Source of the DNA: Trichoplax adhaerens
Lineage: Eukaryota > Placozoa > Uniplacotomia > Trichoplacea > Trichoplacidae
Assembly: GCF_000150275.1 (NCBI RefSeq)
Contig: NW_002060944.1
Coordinates: 7,943,417-8,007,416 of the forward strand
Length of the DNA stretch: 64,000 nucleotides
Direction: 5' to 3'
Shown: positions 1 through 11,460 of the stretch, piece by piece
Numbering within the stretch: the stretch's first letter is position 1
Layout of the letters: the number at the start of each line of letters is the position of its first letter
Position numbers and translations under genes: made by a program
Notes under the pieces: generated by a model
Told to the model about the DNA's origin: nothing
Seen by the model: only the letters and a program-made list of their open reading frames with translations
The model's database searches: none

Positions 1-2160
1 CGGCGGCCATAACACGAAAACTGGCTTATCATAAACGGATAAGTGATTAATACCACTTCACCGTTTTATATACCGCAAGTTATAAACAAATTAAGATACA
101 TCATATGGTTATAGTGGGTTAGAATCTTTGCGTTATAGTTCAGGTTTATCATAGTATTGAAACGGCAATTATAATACAAAAATTGATTTATCATTAAATC
201 AACTTGTATATAGGTCCAAAGTATTGCCGTTGATTAGAAACTTTACTTACTTTAGTTTATGGCACTCAACTGTTTTAAATTAATTTAATCGTAAATGAGC
301 TTGGTCCTAAATACGGTTCCGCTAATTAAAAATTAAATTCTAAGTCAAATTTGTCTTAGTTATCTTAACGATAATGAGATAGTTGGCCTACCATAACCTA
401 ATCCAGTAGATAGGCTAAGGCAACGTTCCGGGTACATAACTATTTTAGCAAAATCGAAATAATGTTTATTCCATCGTACCATTGTGGTTGATTGACGTAT
501 CGATTCCATTTTCTGAACTATCATAACGCTATTAAGATTATTCTTGTCAAAATAAAATCGACTTTTAATATAAGACATCAATTCTACTAAGTCATGAAAA
601 AAAAATTTATTCTATCAAGCGAGTATAGCAGATCAGAATGTAAAACAGACTTCATGAAAGGATATAAATGGCCTAACGCGAACGGCAACTTTAACGTTTT
701 CGTCTGTCATGGCGGTTAACAGTTAAATTCTGGAGTTCTGAATCAATCCAATTTCTGACTTGTCGAATCTAAACGTTAGAATGGTCTACTTTAATATTGA
801 TGCTGTCAGTTTAGTTATCTTAGTCTACAGAAATCAATGCAAAGGTCACTACTTGGTAAGCACTCCTAAATGTAGCGTATAATTCTATTTTCGTCGGCTT
901 CACTTAGGTGTTAAAAAGAGTATATCATACAGAAAATCATGAGACTATGATGTTTATAACTGGTTGAGCACTATACTAATGAAATACTGCAAAAGTCTGT
1001 TCTAGCTTAGCCTTATCAATGACTTTTTCGCTGCCTCTATAAATAGATTGTTTAATAAACCTACCCAATCAATAATAACAAATATAAAAATTAAGTCTTC
1101 ATAACCTATACTAAATCCTATATGTGCACAGTTTGTAGTCGAATGAATAGGCTTTTAAATAACCTATTAAGTTGTCGGTATGGCATACCAATAATAACAC
1201 CTGGTTTCAATATAGTTCCTTATGTGATCACTGAGTGTCTCCTGTATTTCTCCTGTATACTATTAAATCTAAATCTACGGTAATTAACAACTATCATACT
1301 CATATTCCTTATAACTGCAGAAAAATGACCTATGACCTGTTGCTAACAACATAAATCCACACCTTGATATTACAACTCTAGTATTAAAATAGATGTCGCC
1401 TTGGCAACAGTTTCATGGCGTAGAAGGATTACTACGTGAGGGTATAAACTGACGTCATACAGACTTAATGTGGAACTTAAAATAAATCGATCATAAATGG
1501 ATTATAGTGTGCTTTAGATCAATGAAACCAATTACAAAAATTGTGCAGTATTATAACCGGCATTAACAAAGTATGAACGGTGTAATAAAACTAACATTCT
1601 AGCATAAGCAGCATTGCATATGTAAATGTTATGGATAAATCGATAGAAATCAATATTTATAAAGCTACGTGGGAGGAAAAATTAGCAATTTTGTGTATCG
1701 TTGTTACGATACTGCTTATAACTTAAGTAATTACGGCATTGGTTAGTGAATAATAAGCATCTTAGAATAGTCTAGATAAAGCCATATGCTATGTTTAATG
1801 TTCGATTTGCTAGGCTTGGAGTTGATGTTTTGGTAATAGAATCGTGATATAAAACAAAAATTACAGCCAATTAATTTACTATAAAACGAAAGGCGAGCTA
1901 CTTCTAACAATTGAACCGTTTATGGACAGAGGATGAGTATTGCTACCCTCGAAGTTTCAGAATATCTACATACTCGTATCTATTTAGTAGTTTCATAATT
2001 CATAAAACAAAGATATCGTGCATTAAGTGCCTGAGTACCAGAATACTTATAGTAGATTATAAGGTACTATAGATTAGTAGGAAGAAGTGCAGAATTTTAT
2101 AGCTGTATATCATACGTCTGTAGCAAAATATGAGTGGTATAAAATAAAATCAACAATTTT
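1..2160. other. Intergenic, no gene recognised
   Basis: AT-rich sequence with frequent stops in all frames. The longest open stretch (360-581, minus) encodes 73 residues that resemble nothing I know and has no splice context. No repeats or RNA genes were recognised by eye. Confidence 0.6.
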
Positions 2161-2169
2161 TGTGCTATA

Positions 2170-2465
2170 TCGAAATACGAGAGTATTAAACCAGGTGTAG
2201 AACTTGATATTTTTCAATCATAGCTTGAACAATGATGTCTTAATGTTACTGCATCATGACTCGATCTACCATAGAAGTCATGAAACCATAAACTAAAAAT
2301 TAGCAAGTTCATTCATTTTAATTATAATATAAGTAAATGATTTGATATGGTTTAACCGACATTGTATAAGAACAATTATAGCTTTGCTAGATTATTTTAA
2401 TTTTACTAAAATCGATTTTTTTAGGCGAAAATAAGTGGTTTCATATCTAATCGATAAGATTTTAA
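2170..2465 (+). repeat. Diverged duplicate block R1, copy 1
   Basis: This block aligns by eye, in the same orientation, with about 11185-11460. Both share short anchors in the same order: an 'aatcatagct' segment, an 'aatgatgtct'-like segment, 'aaaattagcaagtt..attcat', and a later 'tctaatcgata' segment. The copies differ by many substitutions and indels, so the duplication is old. The second copy sits directly beside the BACK-domain relic. I see no coding sequence here. Confidence 0.7.
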
Positions 2466-2829
2466 TACTAGTACAGTTCTTATAGTCTAACTCGCTACGT
2501 AATACATGATTAGAATAATTGCTGACGTAGGTGAAACAATAACTATATTACGGGTTTCTTTTAAAATGACTGGTAAAGTAGATAAATAATAAACCAAATT
2601 GTTCGTAGTATTACCTTTTAAACAGTTTACAATGTATTCATGAGCTGTGAGTTAGTATAAGAATTAATACAACATTAATGTAGTTAAATGCTTTCATATT
2701 TGCTTATGCATTCTGGTTATCATAAGAAGTAACGTCTCGTAAATTTCTTAATACTTGAACATAGTAAGGCCAGTGATTGTCTGACCTTTAGCAACATAAT
2801 GCTTATAAACTACATCTTTAGAATTGAAA

Positions 2830-3285
2830 AAAAAACGATATTCATCACTTTAACTTTAGAGCGCTTTGCTTGGCCTTCTTTGGATGTGGAGAATTCGAAC
2901 ATTTCCGTTGAGATGACATTGACTTGGTCTCTGATCGTATCCATGGACCCATGTTTCATCTCTTGTATCAAGAACTATATAAAAACGATCAATGGAAGTA
3001 AGTAGTACATTCAATATTCAATACTGACCGGCTATGATACGTTTGGTGTAAGTTGGATTATCCGCAACTTTTTAAAGCATTTCTTGGCTGACCGTCTGCC
3101 GTTGCAACTTATGGTCAATGGTTAGCAGGCGTGGTACGAACTTCGCAGCGACGCGATAGATGTTCAAATCAACCGTAAGTATGGTAAATGCACTTTAAAT
3201 GGAAATACCAATACCTTTAGCCATCTCAGGTACTGTTAAATGGCGATCTGATTTGATGAGCTCGTTAACTTTATTGGTTAAGCCA
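2830..3285 (-). mobile_element. Degenerate mariner-type (IS630/Tc1/mariner) transposase relic
   Basis: Read on the minus strand this is a decayed DNA-transposon transposase. From its N-terminal side come a helix-turn-helix-like segment (NELIKSDRHLTVPEMAKGIG, about 3215-3285) and the family block RVAAKFVPRLLT. A segment like the one leading to the first catalytic aspartate follows, then DETWVHGYD, whose Asp codon is at 2958-2960. The last part is RSKVKVMNIVFF near 2835-2870, in another frame. Several in-frame stops, an insertion of about 60 nt before DETW and a frameshift after GYD show that it is dead. The last catalytic residue region is missing and no terminal inverted repeats were found. 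The similarity is to the Mos1/SETMAR type of mariner transposase. Confidence 0.85.
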
Positions 3286-3299
3286 TCGGTTTATAAAAG

Positions 3300-3920
3300 T
3301 ACATACGGAAAGTAAGTTTTAAGGAAATACGTGAATGATGTTATGGAAAAGTTATAATGGATAGGAACGAATGAGAATATTCTAATTTAATGTTAAAAGA
3401 ACAACGATATTGTAAAGGTTATGAATTGAAGCAATTATTTTTTTAATTCCTTTTTTATTTATAATGAATAATAAAAGCACAATTTGGTAATAAAAATTGC
3501 CAAAAACACCACGAAATCATGCTACTGAGAGATTCCCTGCTCGTCTTAGATTCTGCCTTCATTGATCAACTTTGTCTTCAGAATTAAATCTCCAATACCT
3601 ATGTAAGAGTATTAGCAATTGTAGCTTAATAATTTAAGGCGTATTGGGTAAGATAAGTAGCAGTAATTTTTAACTATTGAATATTCGATATATTAATTTG
3701 CGGAATAGTTGCTTGTTGATGTGACAACTATTGATTCCCATTAATTAATTATTAGAATATTTGTGATCACATACAAATAAACTGATAAATGAATTACTTA
3801 TTACATTGAAAAAGAGTCGGTCACCTTGCTTAAGTAATAAAAAGCTTGCTAGCCATGTTAATTTTGTCACCATTAACATTTACGCTATTAGCTCAGCATA
3901 GCTCGGCATAGGAGAACTAT
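3300..3920. other. Intergenic, nothing recognised
   Basis: AT-rich non-coding sequence between the mariner relic and the R2 duplication. No reading frame, RNA gene or clear repeat was seen. Confidence 0.5.
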
Positions 3921-3924
3921 CATT

Positions 3925-4500
3925 AAGCTAAGATATTTGGTATTATTCAATAACTTTAGTCAGAGCAAGCCCATAAATGAACTGAATTTGAGCATTTATT
4001 TATGATGTAGTACAAATAATTTTCATTAAACGCAGTCAAGTTAAGGTTCTTAATTGGGGAGTAAGTTAATCAAGAATGACAATTATGATTTATAAAATTA
4101 GGTATAAATAAAGATTGCCGTAATATTACAACCATATGAATCATATGAACGCTCTATCGATGTATAAATGTTCACATCTATTAATTAATTTTTCTTTGAT
4201 CAATTCATTCATAACATCACACAGTAAAATGATAAAATGTCTTTCGAATATTAATGTATAAGTTTTTAATGATATCAACGATGATTGCTTAATCGATTGA
4301 TTTTCTTTAAACTGATTACTACAGTACTATATATATACATATTTATTTTGATTCTTCCAATATTGGCCACCTGTTATAGTACGAGAATAATCGTCTTAAG
4401 AATGAATGGAATATCATTCAAGAAGAACCTAATCTAGAGTAATAAATGATATTGCCTTTAAAAATTGAATAAACAACTAAAATATACACGCATATATGGT
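3925..4500 (+). repeat. Diverged duplicate block R2, copy a
   Basis: First of at least three related non-coding blocks. It is followed in tandem (offset about 860-900 nt) by copy b at 4790-5315 and is also related to 10530-10830. Shared landmarks in order: 'taagatattt', 'aactgaattt.agcatt', 'aatcaaga', 'cacatctattaatta', 'gataaa..tcgaata', and a terminal block reading 'gagaataatcgtct..gaatga' followed by 'agaagaacctaat'. The alignment was made by eye and the copies are strongly diverged. No coding capacity. Confidence 0.65.
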
Positions 4501-4789
4501 AGTTTATCATAAATGTAATTTACCAGAAATTTGTGATGTAATAAATATTCTATTTTAAGAGATCGACATTAGGACGTGTACTTCAGAAGATTTAACGCCC
4601 TTTTTTATCCATTCGTTTCATAATAGATGAGTTTGGACCCGCCGACTTCGTTGGCGATAATGTCTGTAGTACTTGAAATGTATAAGATCCCAGGTATCTC
4701 TATTAGAGTTATATCTTTATAAATGATCAGCTTTTCCATCAGCATTAAAGCCTCTAGTACACGGGTATTAGCTATTAGCCACGAAGGTA

Positions 4790-5315
4790 TGGCAGGATCA
4801 TTGTAAGTCTAAGATATTTACTATCATTTAATTACTAAGAGTACAGTAAATTTATAATACAACTGAATTTCAGCATTCATCAATGCTATGCATAGTACAA
4901 GTACTTTTCAAAAGAGAAGTCAAAGCTAAGATCGTCACTTAAGGATTGAAATTAATGAGGAATTATGATGTCTAAAATCAAGCATAATCAAGATTCGTCT
5001 TGGTATTTCTTTCTTGATTTTATTAGTATTCTATTGATACAAATGAAATTCACATCTATTAATTATCCTTTAATCATCATCTATGATATCGTAGAATGAT
5101 AAATATCGAAATATCGATCTATAAATGATTCACGATAAAAAGCAGTTATCGTTTTATTTATTAATTTCTTGCTCTAAAACGTTACAGTATGTCTATACAA
5201 GTTCATCAAGTTTTTTTAAGATGACTATATCCTGTTACATCGTTAGAATGATGGTCTCGAACATGAATGATACATTATTTTAGAAGAACTAATTTAGAAT
5301 TTAACTGTAATGAAA
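4790..5315 (+). repeat. Diverged duplicate block R2, copy b
   Basis: Tandem relative of copy a. Its end ('tggtctcgaacatgaatgatac', then 'agaagaactaatttagaatttaac') matches the end of copy a and, better, the block at 10690-10770 beside the BACK relic. A shorter related piece lies at 9785-9935. Confidence 0.65.
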
Positions 5316-5334
5316 TGAAATATGTAGAGATCAA

Positions 5335-6300
5335 GCTACGAAACTTTAACAAACTTTGATTCTACTTTCGTTGCACTCCGGTCGAGTTAACGCTAATACT
5401 TTGACACCAAATAAAATTTGGGGAAATAACCGAACAACAATTTATTACAAAACAAGAATGGAGAGAAACATAAACCGAACAACCTTACAAATACTTAGCT
5501 TTAAGTATTATTAAAATAAATGACAGACTTAAAAACTGTCAACGACCAAACAACCTTTCAAAAAGAAGAACGTTTTAACTTACGACAATTCGACCCCGAA
5601 GGCCTTTTAAATTCAACAAGTTCTTCAAATAAAATCTTCTCCTACTCTCTCTTCCTCTAAATTTTCTAATTGCACTATCATTTATAGGCTTCGTAGAGCC
5701 GTCAGAGGTATTTAAAACTAAACATTTGCTAACCAATCGCTCTTAAGATCCGTTTTACAAAACTACTTTGCACCATTTAAGAAAACAAAAATCATTCAAA
5801 GTTCAGACACAATTTACCCTACGATTCCCTTACAAAACACTATAAAAGTAACAAGCTAACTATAAAAATACATCAAACTTCATTTCTAACATAGTTTCTG
5901 TCATTAATACACTATAAAAGTCTAAAAATCAACCTTTAAACATCAAGATTTAGTCATAAAAACAACATTCTAACTACCTAACAATCAACACAACCTCTGC
6001 CAATTTCCATCTTATTTTCTATTTTCCTCACTAAATCTCCTAATGTGACTTCAAATCACGTCATAAAATTCCAAAGTTTCAAATTCATAACAAAAAGTCC
6101 AAATCTCAAAATCAACTCTTACGATATTTTTCATGAACAAAAATCCAAAAATTAAAACAGAAAAATTATAATTCAGACATAAATTAAAAATAAACCCGAC
6201 CGGTTCCAAAACAGGAAAATTATATCGGACACAAACCCGACCGGTCCCAGAATCCGAAAACTATATCGGACACAAATCCGGAAAAATTCGCTTTTTATGA
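5335..6300. other. Strand-asymmetric C-rich/G-poor stretch, no gene
   Basis: For about 950 nt the plus strand is rich in A and C and very poor in G. In the line starting at 5941, for example, I count about 17 C against 3 G in 60 nt; neighbouring sequence is not skewed like this. No long reading frame exists on either strand. The right end holds a short 41-nt tandem repeat. It could be an old insertion, or a region with transcription- or replication-linked mutation bias; the sequence alone does not decide. Confidence 0.6.
6192..6285 (+). repeat. 41-nt direct repeat, a little over two copies
   Basis: The segments 'aaacccgaccgg' (6192 and 6233) and 'tatatcggacacaaa' (6221 and 6262) recur at a 41-nt offset, and a third partial 'aatccgg' follows near 6276. 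This CG-containing repeat stands out from the AT-rich surroundings and marks the right end of the C-rich stretch. Confidence 0.8.
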
Positions 6301-7259
6301 AGATCACAGTAATCGCTTATCAAAAAAATTTATATGACTACTACGACTACTTTTCTGACATTAGTATCGCTTAGTATCCGCGAGTATTGACAGTTGATGT
6401 TTTAGCGTCAGATTGTACTGTAACTGTACGAGTATAGACTACATTACAGTACTTTATCGTCATGTTATAAATCCCCTTTCTCTAAGGATAGGGTTTTGCT
6501 ACTAAGTCAAATTTCTTTACAATTTGAATAGACGATCAAACGCCCTTTCTTTAGATTAGGCATTTGCTCTATAGGGCTACTTCTATAGTAATCTATATAA
6601 TACCTTGCAAAATAATGAAGAAGAAAAGATGGCGACATGATGATTTGGCAGGGGAAAACTTAAAGACACTATCACTTTCTAGGTATTTTCTATAGTAAAA
6701 TAATACTAATTACATACTAAAAACTACAAAGGACTCTACTTTTAGTCCTTTTACTACATAACGTACATGATATTAGTCGTTGTAATTTAATTAACTTAAG
6801 CAAGTACTACAAACGCGACATACCCGTAGTATATTATAGACATTAAGCACTTGAAATTTATCGTATTGTCACGGTACGAACTACCGTGAAGAAATAGCTA
6901 TCTAAATTTGGTTAATATAATATAGTGATATTATATTACAACTAGTTACTTACTATAGGAATTACTCTAATTATAAATGTGTTACAGTAAATTTAATGCT
7001 GTGCTGTAATGTGCACTGAAATGATTCTGTGGATGGACATTTTGTAGTCCGACTGTGAAAAACTAGCTATCTCTCCTAAGTATTTTTATAAGATGACTTG
7101 TGAATGTTAGCTGCTGTAGAAGGGTATATAAGCCCGTCAGATATTTGAATAAAGCAGTTCTCAATTGTATAGTAGTTTTAACGTAGAATCAAAGGCGTCT
7201 AAATTCTTGTGAGGTAGTTAAGGGATACTGAATCTCGGAGACTATAGTAATTTAGAGAT
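6300..7259. other. Intergenic 3' flank of the first Kelch gene
   Basis: No coding sequence recognised. An AT hairpin lies at 6913-6938, with 11-nt arms (TAATATAATAT and its complement) around a 4-nt loop. The stretch must contain the 3' untranslated region of the minus-strand Kelch gene, but I could not place a polyadenylation signal with confidence. Confidence 0.5.
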
Positions 7260-9068
7260 TTATTTTACGTTATCCTTGTCACGAAGCTGGTTTGTGACAC
7301 GTATAATAAATAATTTATTTAGACATTCGTCATAATTAAATTGGTCTTCCTCTGCGCGATATTTAAAACGAAGAATGGCACTAGCAGATTCACTAGCTTC
7401 AGTCCACTCATTTTGTATTGGGTTATACGTATGACAATGACGACGTCTACACGAATTCCAAATATAATTTAAACATCCGTCGTAAACTGTTAATACATGA
7501 GAGTCAGGAAATTCTGAAAATGGTATGCTCCAATTTAATAATTCCCACGTATCAGTGCTAGGGTTATATCTTTCAAAGCTCCTAACTTTCCATTTATTAT
7601 TCTGGCCTCCGCCTACATAAATTAAATTATCTAAAACAGCAACCACGCTATCATTTCTGGCAACATTCATCGGAGAAACATAAACCCAGTGATCACTACC
7701 ACTCTCCAGATAGGCTACCTCATTAGTCGCAGTTGATGAATTTTCGTGGCTACCGCCAATAATATATAAGCGATTATCACATAGACAAGGCGATAACAGT
7801 GCAATGGGTTTAGGAAGTGGCGCCAAATCCGCGTTACTCCATCGAACTTTGCAAGTATCGAAGGCTATGATACTACGCAATATATCTACATTATCTAGAA
7901 ATAGAGTAATTCATTTTATTTTCTCTAAAGACATAAAATTGATAATCATGTTATGTCAACGTAACATTAATATTTCAAAATAACGATTAATAGACGGTAA
8001 GTATTGCCCTTAAGCGAGAGAATAGCAGTTTAAAAATATGAATAGTTCCTGCATTTTATTTACCTTTAGTAATTCCACCAAACACAAGGATTTTATGACC
8101 TATTGCTAAGGCGCCATAACTACTTCTATTTGGTGATTCTACGTTGAAATGAGTCTTTTTGTAATCAAATGAGTTATTTTGGGTTTTTAATTTAATATCT
8201 ATAATGCAATCCTTTCCTGAACTAAACCTGGATATCCATACAGATTCTCCGTCTTTGGTATAGTTTCGAAATTGGCAACGACTAGAAAAATGTCTTTCAG
8301 GTGACGATAGAAATGATTTGGCTTCAAGCAGGAGCTGAAGACAGCGTGAAGAGTTAAATATTNNNNNNNNNNNNNNNNNNNNNNNNNNNNNNNNNNNNNN
8401 NNNNNNNNNNNNAATATTTTCCATAAGTCACGAAGTGTGTCTTCTCCACAAATGGATTCGTTACAATTATACCAAGTGTCTAGTATGTGCAACAATTCTA
8501 TTTCGTGGCTAATTCTTATATCATCTGATTGTAGGCATCTCTTTAATACTGAGATTGGAATATGCCCAATGTCACTTTGCTTTATTCTGCCAAAGTTGAG
8601 TAACAAAAATTGAAAAATTTTTTCGCTCAAGTTCGTAAAAAGATACGTATCAGCAAAGATAGATAAGTTTACAACATTTTTGGTATTAATACTCTCGGAT
8701 AAAAATGAGTAACATTTGTCAACGACATCCATAATATTAAGCATGGATGCAGTTATTGCCAATATCTGAACATTTTTCTCAGTGATCTTCAAATCTACTC
8801 CATAAAAATAGTGAATAATGTCAGCGAAAACATCCTCGTTCAGTTCTTTTAACTCGATGATATTTTGCTGAGATTCTGCCATTTCATTTACGAACATTGC
8901 TTGAAAGTAAGAGCTAAACGATGCTAGCACGAAGCGATGGCAATGAAATTGAGCGTCATTGATCTTGATAATAACATCGGAAAAAATTTTATCTTGAAAT
9001 AATTGAAAACTCGACTGGGGTAATCTTCCTTTGATAGTTAATTCCGGCATGATTGATGTAGAGCTCAT
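7260..9068 (-). CDS. BTB-BACK-Kelch protein (kelch-like), with assembly gap
   Basis: Probable substrate adaptor of a CUL3 ubiquitin ligase, as is usual for kelch-like proteins. Two coding exons on the minus strand: 9068-8064 and 7894-7260, with a 169-nt GT-AG intron in phase 1. The start is ATG at 9068. The BTB domain comes first (residues about 20-125, with FSDVIIKINDAQFHCHRFVLA and YFQAMF), then the BACK domain (about 130-260), then Kelch repeats with Gly-Gly pairs (VFGG, YIIGG, YVGGG), the last ones degenerate. Fifty N bases at 8363-8412 lie inside BACK. The reading frame differs by one base across the gap, which is explained if the gap length is a placeholder. The paralogue at 13969-15766 has an intron at the same place and phase. 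Family assignment is secure; substrate unknown. Confidence 0.9.
8363..8412. other. Assembly gap of 50 N inside the BACK domain
   Basis: Exactly 50 N. Comparison with the BACK relic at 10863-11166 suggests that about 51-54 nt, a multiple of three, are really missing. The apparent frameshift across the gap is therefore an assembly artefact and not a mutation. Confidence 0.9.
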
Positions 9069-9784
9069 GTAATAATTATGATTATTATTTACTACTTTTG
9101 TTCGTCAGCTATGCCTAACGTACCTGGACCTAGCGATAGAACGAGAGAAATCCTTCTACCCGATGGTGATGCACCTTATATGAAAGTCCAGAAAGAACAG
9201 CACGGAATAGTATAAGCTAATTAGTAAAATATTTATCTTGAGTGTATCTGCTAGTACATTAGTGATACTTCCATAGTAATTCTTAGCAATAATACAGTTC
9301 TTGACTGATTAATAACAACCTGTCTCAACTGTATTATTAATAGGAGTTGCTAAAGGCAAAGTTAATCGTTTTGACCGGACGGATAGAAGTCGTTCTATTA
9401 AAGGTTATATGGCATCGGCATTCGTTAGTGTAAGTGTACGAATATATGTATTGTCTTAATGCATTAATTATATCTTAAGATTGATAAATGGATCAAATAA
9501 GCCAAAGTGCCATATCGGACTAATCGTGAATTACTTATGCTACTTTCCACCTAAGTCAATTAAAATTCAACCATGACCGGTTATTATCCATAATAAATCT
9601 CAAGTACCAAAGATCAAGCTAAATACTGTTTAATAAAGTAATATTAGCAGCATGGATATATTCTTCTTGGAAATCAACTGCATTACAGTAAAAATCAGCG
9701 TTTAATAACAAAATAAATTTAATAACAAAATAAATTGACTACAATATTAGAGTAATTTATATTGTATTACGGTAGTTTTGTATA
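9069..9784. other. Intergenic 5' flank of the first Kelch gene
   Basis: Must hold the promoter of the minus-strand gene, but no defined element was recognised. A perfect 17-nt tandem duplication (unit TTTAATAACAAAATAAA) lies at 9701-9734. Confidence 0.5.
9701..9734 (+). repeat. 17-nt perfect tandem duplication
   Basis: Two identical consecutive 17-nt units (TTTAATAACAAAATAAA). It is a simple slippage-type repeat in non-coding DNA. Confidence 0.9.
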
Positions 9785-9935
9785 TCTAAATCCGTTAATT
9801 AATTATCTTTCAATCATCGTCTGTAGAATGCTAGCATGATAACAACAGTTCGAAATATCAACCCATGCGAAAATATAGTCTCAAGAACAAATAAGCTTTA
9901 CTAAACTGTAGCTAATTTAAGGTGTAATGTACCAT
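9785..9935 (+). repeat. Partial R2-related block
   Basis: Resembles 5050-5315 in order and orientation: 'ttaattatctttcaatcat', 'gtagaatg.tagcatgataa', 'cgaaatatc', then 'gtctcaagaacaaa' and 'ctaatttaaggtgtaa'. Diverged; aligned by eye. Confidence 0.5.
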
Positions 9936-10133
9936 AAAGTATCATTAATTATCAGTAATATTTCGTATATTTATTGTGGACATAATATTAAAATCGGTTA
10001 ATAAGAAGTGTGTGTGTTTAAGGAAATATCTTGACCTTATTTCGGCACGTTTGGACCTAAGCGACCCAAGACTGCATAAAAAAATGCCATAACTATTTAC
10101 ATCGTTCGAATAAACTGATCTTCTAGTGCTTTT

Positions 10134-10310
10134 AATTATTTCGTAATGAACTGTAGAAAACAAATAATTACGCTAATAGAAGCTGTTCTAATTAATGTTG
10201 AAACCAACAATTCTTTTTGCGGGTGCTTGTAAATCAAAGTAGCTTACTTCTTTATTCATGATGCGTTCAATTGATTATTACGTAATGAGCTGTAGAAAAT
10301 AATTAATTAG
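10134..10310 (+). repeat. Local duplicated segment, two imperfect copies
   Basis: A segment reading approximately 'ttatt(a/t)cgtaatgaactgtagaaaa..aattaa' occurs near 10137-10172 and again near 10270-10308, about 134 nt apart. Non-coding. Confidence 0.6.
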
Positions 10311-10529
10311 AAAAAAGGCAGAAATTACAACATTCGAAATACATGCACATTGTCATAAATTTCACTCCAGAAATCATTTACCCTTCCTCTTCTGTAATAT
10401 TGTATTTAGATAGATTTTATCATTTTCTGAGGTTATGATTTTATTCTTTTACTCATGTATTTCATCCATGATCATTTCTCCATGGTTTTGATCTCAGTTC
10501 AATCAACAGGAATAAACAACGCCGAAATT

Positions 10530-10830
10530 TTATCAATGCAATTCGGTAATATTATTTAATGCAATGATAAATATCTTTTGAATATCAATGTAGTGTATAA
10601 GCGATTTATGATATCAACGTTTATCGATTGATTTTTACACTGACTACCATGGGTACTGCATACAGATTTATCTTGATTCTTAAAATATCAGTAATCTATT
10701 ATCGTGCGAGAGTAATTGTCTCAAGGATGAATAGAACATCGTTTAAGAAGAACCTAATTTAAAGTTTAACGTAATAATATCTGCCTTTAAAATTAAATGA
10801 ACTTAAAATAGGTACAATATACGCTACAGA
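10530..10830 (+). repeat. R2-related block beside the BACK relic
   Basis: Matches the second halves of R2 copies a (4210-4480) and b (5090-5315). Shared landmarks are 'atgataaat.tctttcgaatatcaatgta', 'atatcaacg', 'tcgattgattttt', 'gagagtaattgtctcaaggatgaat' and 'aagaagaacctaattta'. It directly precedes the BACK-domain relic, which ties the non-coding duplicates to the Kelch gene family. Confidence 0.7.
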
Positions 10831-10862
10831 GTTTATCATAAGTTTACTTTAAATTCATTGGT

Positions 10863-11166
10863 TTAATTTCGAAAACGACAACGACTAGAAAATGCTTTTC
10901 AGGTAATGAAGCAAAAGATATAGCTTCTTGCACGTACTGAGCACAAGGAGAAATATTAAAAAGTTTAGTCTTAGACTTATGTGCAGTTAGTTCCAGCACT
11001 GGCATAATAGACAAACGAATATTTTTCAGCAGATCTTCAACTGTGTCATCTGTGCAAGTGGATTCATTATAATTATACCAAATATCTAGTATATGCAACG
11101 ATTCTATTTCGTGATTAATGTTTAAATCATCTGATTGTAGACATTTCTTTAGTACTGAAAATGGAA
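10863..11166 (-). pseudogene. Truncated, frameshifted BACK-domain relic of a kelch-like gene
   Basis: Minus-strand reading gives IPFSVLKKCLQSDD, then HILDIWYNYNES, then a segment containing NIRLSIMPVLEL, then SLPEKHF. These match the BACK domain of the Kelch gene at 7260-9068 almost residue for residue (IPISVLKRCLQSDD, HILDTWYNCNES, SSPERHF). After the last block one base is missing compared with the intact gene. Shifting the frame restores a continuation like SRCRFRN, which ends at a TAA at 10863-10865. The BTB part and all Kelch repeats are absent and similarity starts abruptly at 11166. It is a duplicated fragment, not a gene. It covers the bases hidden by the gap in the intact paralogue. 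Confidence 0.88.
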
Positions 11167-11184
11167 TTCACTGCACTGAATACA

Positions 11185-11460
11185 AGAATGTTAAACGAGG
11201 TGTATAAATTGATGTTTGTAATCATAGCTCGATCAATAATGTCTAATGTCATTGTTTCAGGACTTGATCTTTGAAGTTGCAATTGATATAAACCGAAAAT
11301 TAGCAAGTTTATTCATAATAATTATAATAAAATTTAACAAGACCTATGTAACATTACACGAGAGCGATCATGGTATTGCCTGATCATTGTAGTCATCTCT
11401 AAAATGGAACTTTTAGGCAGAAATAAATAATTCCTTTCTAATCGATATAATTGAAATACT
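11185..11460 (+). repeat. Diverged duplicate block R1, copy 2
   Basis: Counterpart of 2170-2465, adjacent to the BACK relic. The anchor 'gaaaattagcaagttta' followed by 'attcataataattataataaa' is the clearest part. Copy 1 lacks any neighbouring coding relic. Confidence 0.7.

Noticed and set aside
8056-8424. Reading the frame change across the N gap as a true frameshift or a separate small gene
   Set aside because: The encoded residues are the direct continuation of the BACK and first Kelch segments of the same gene, and the 50-N gap length is a placeholder.
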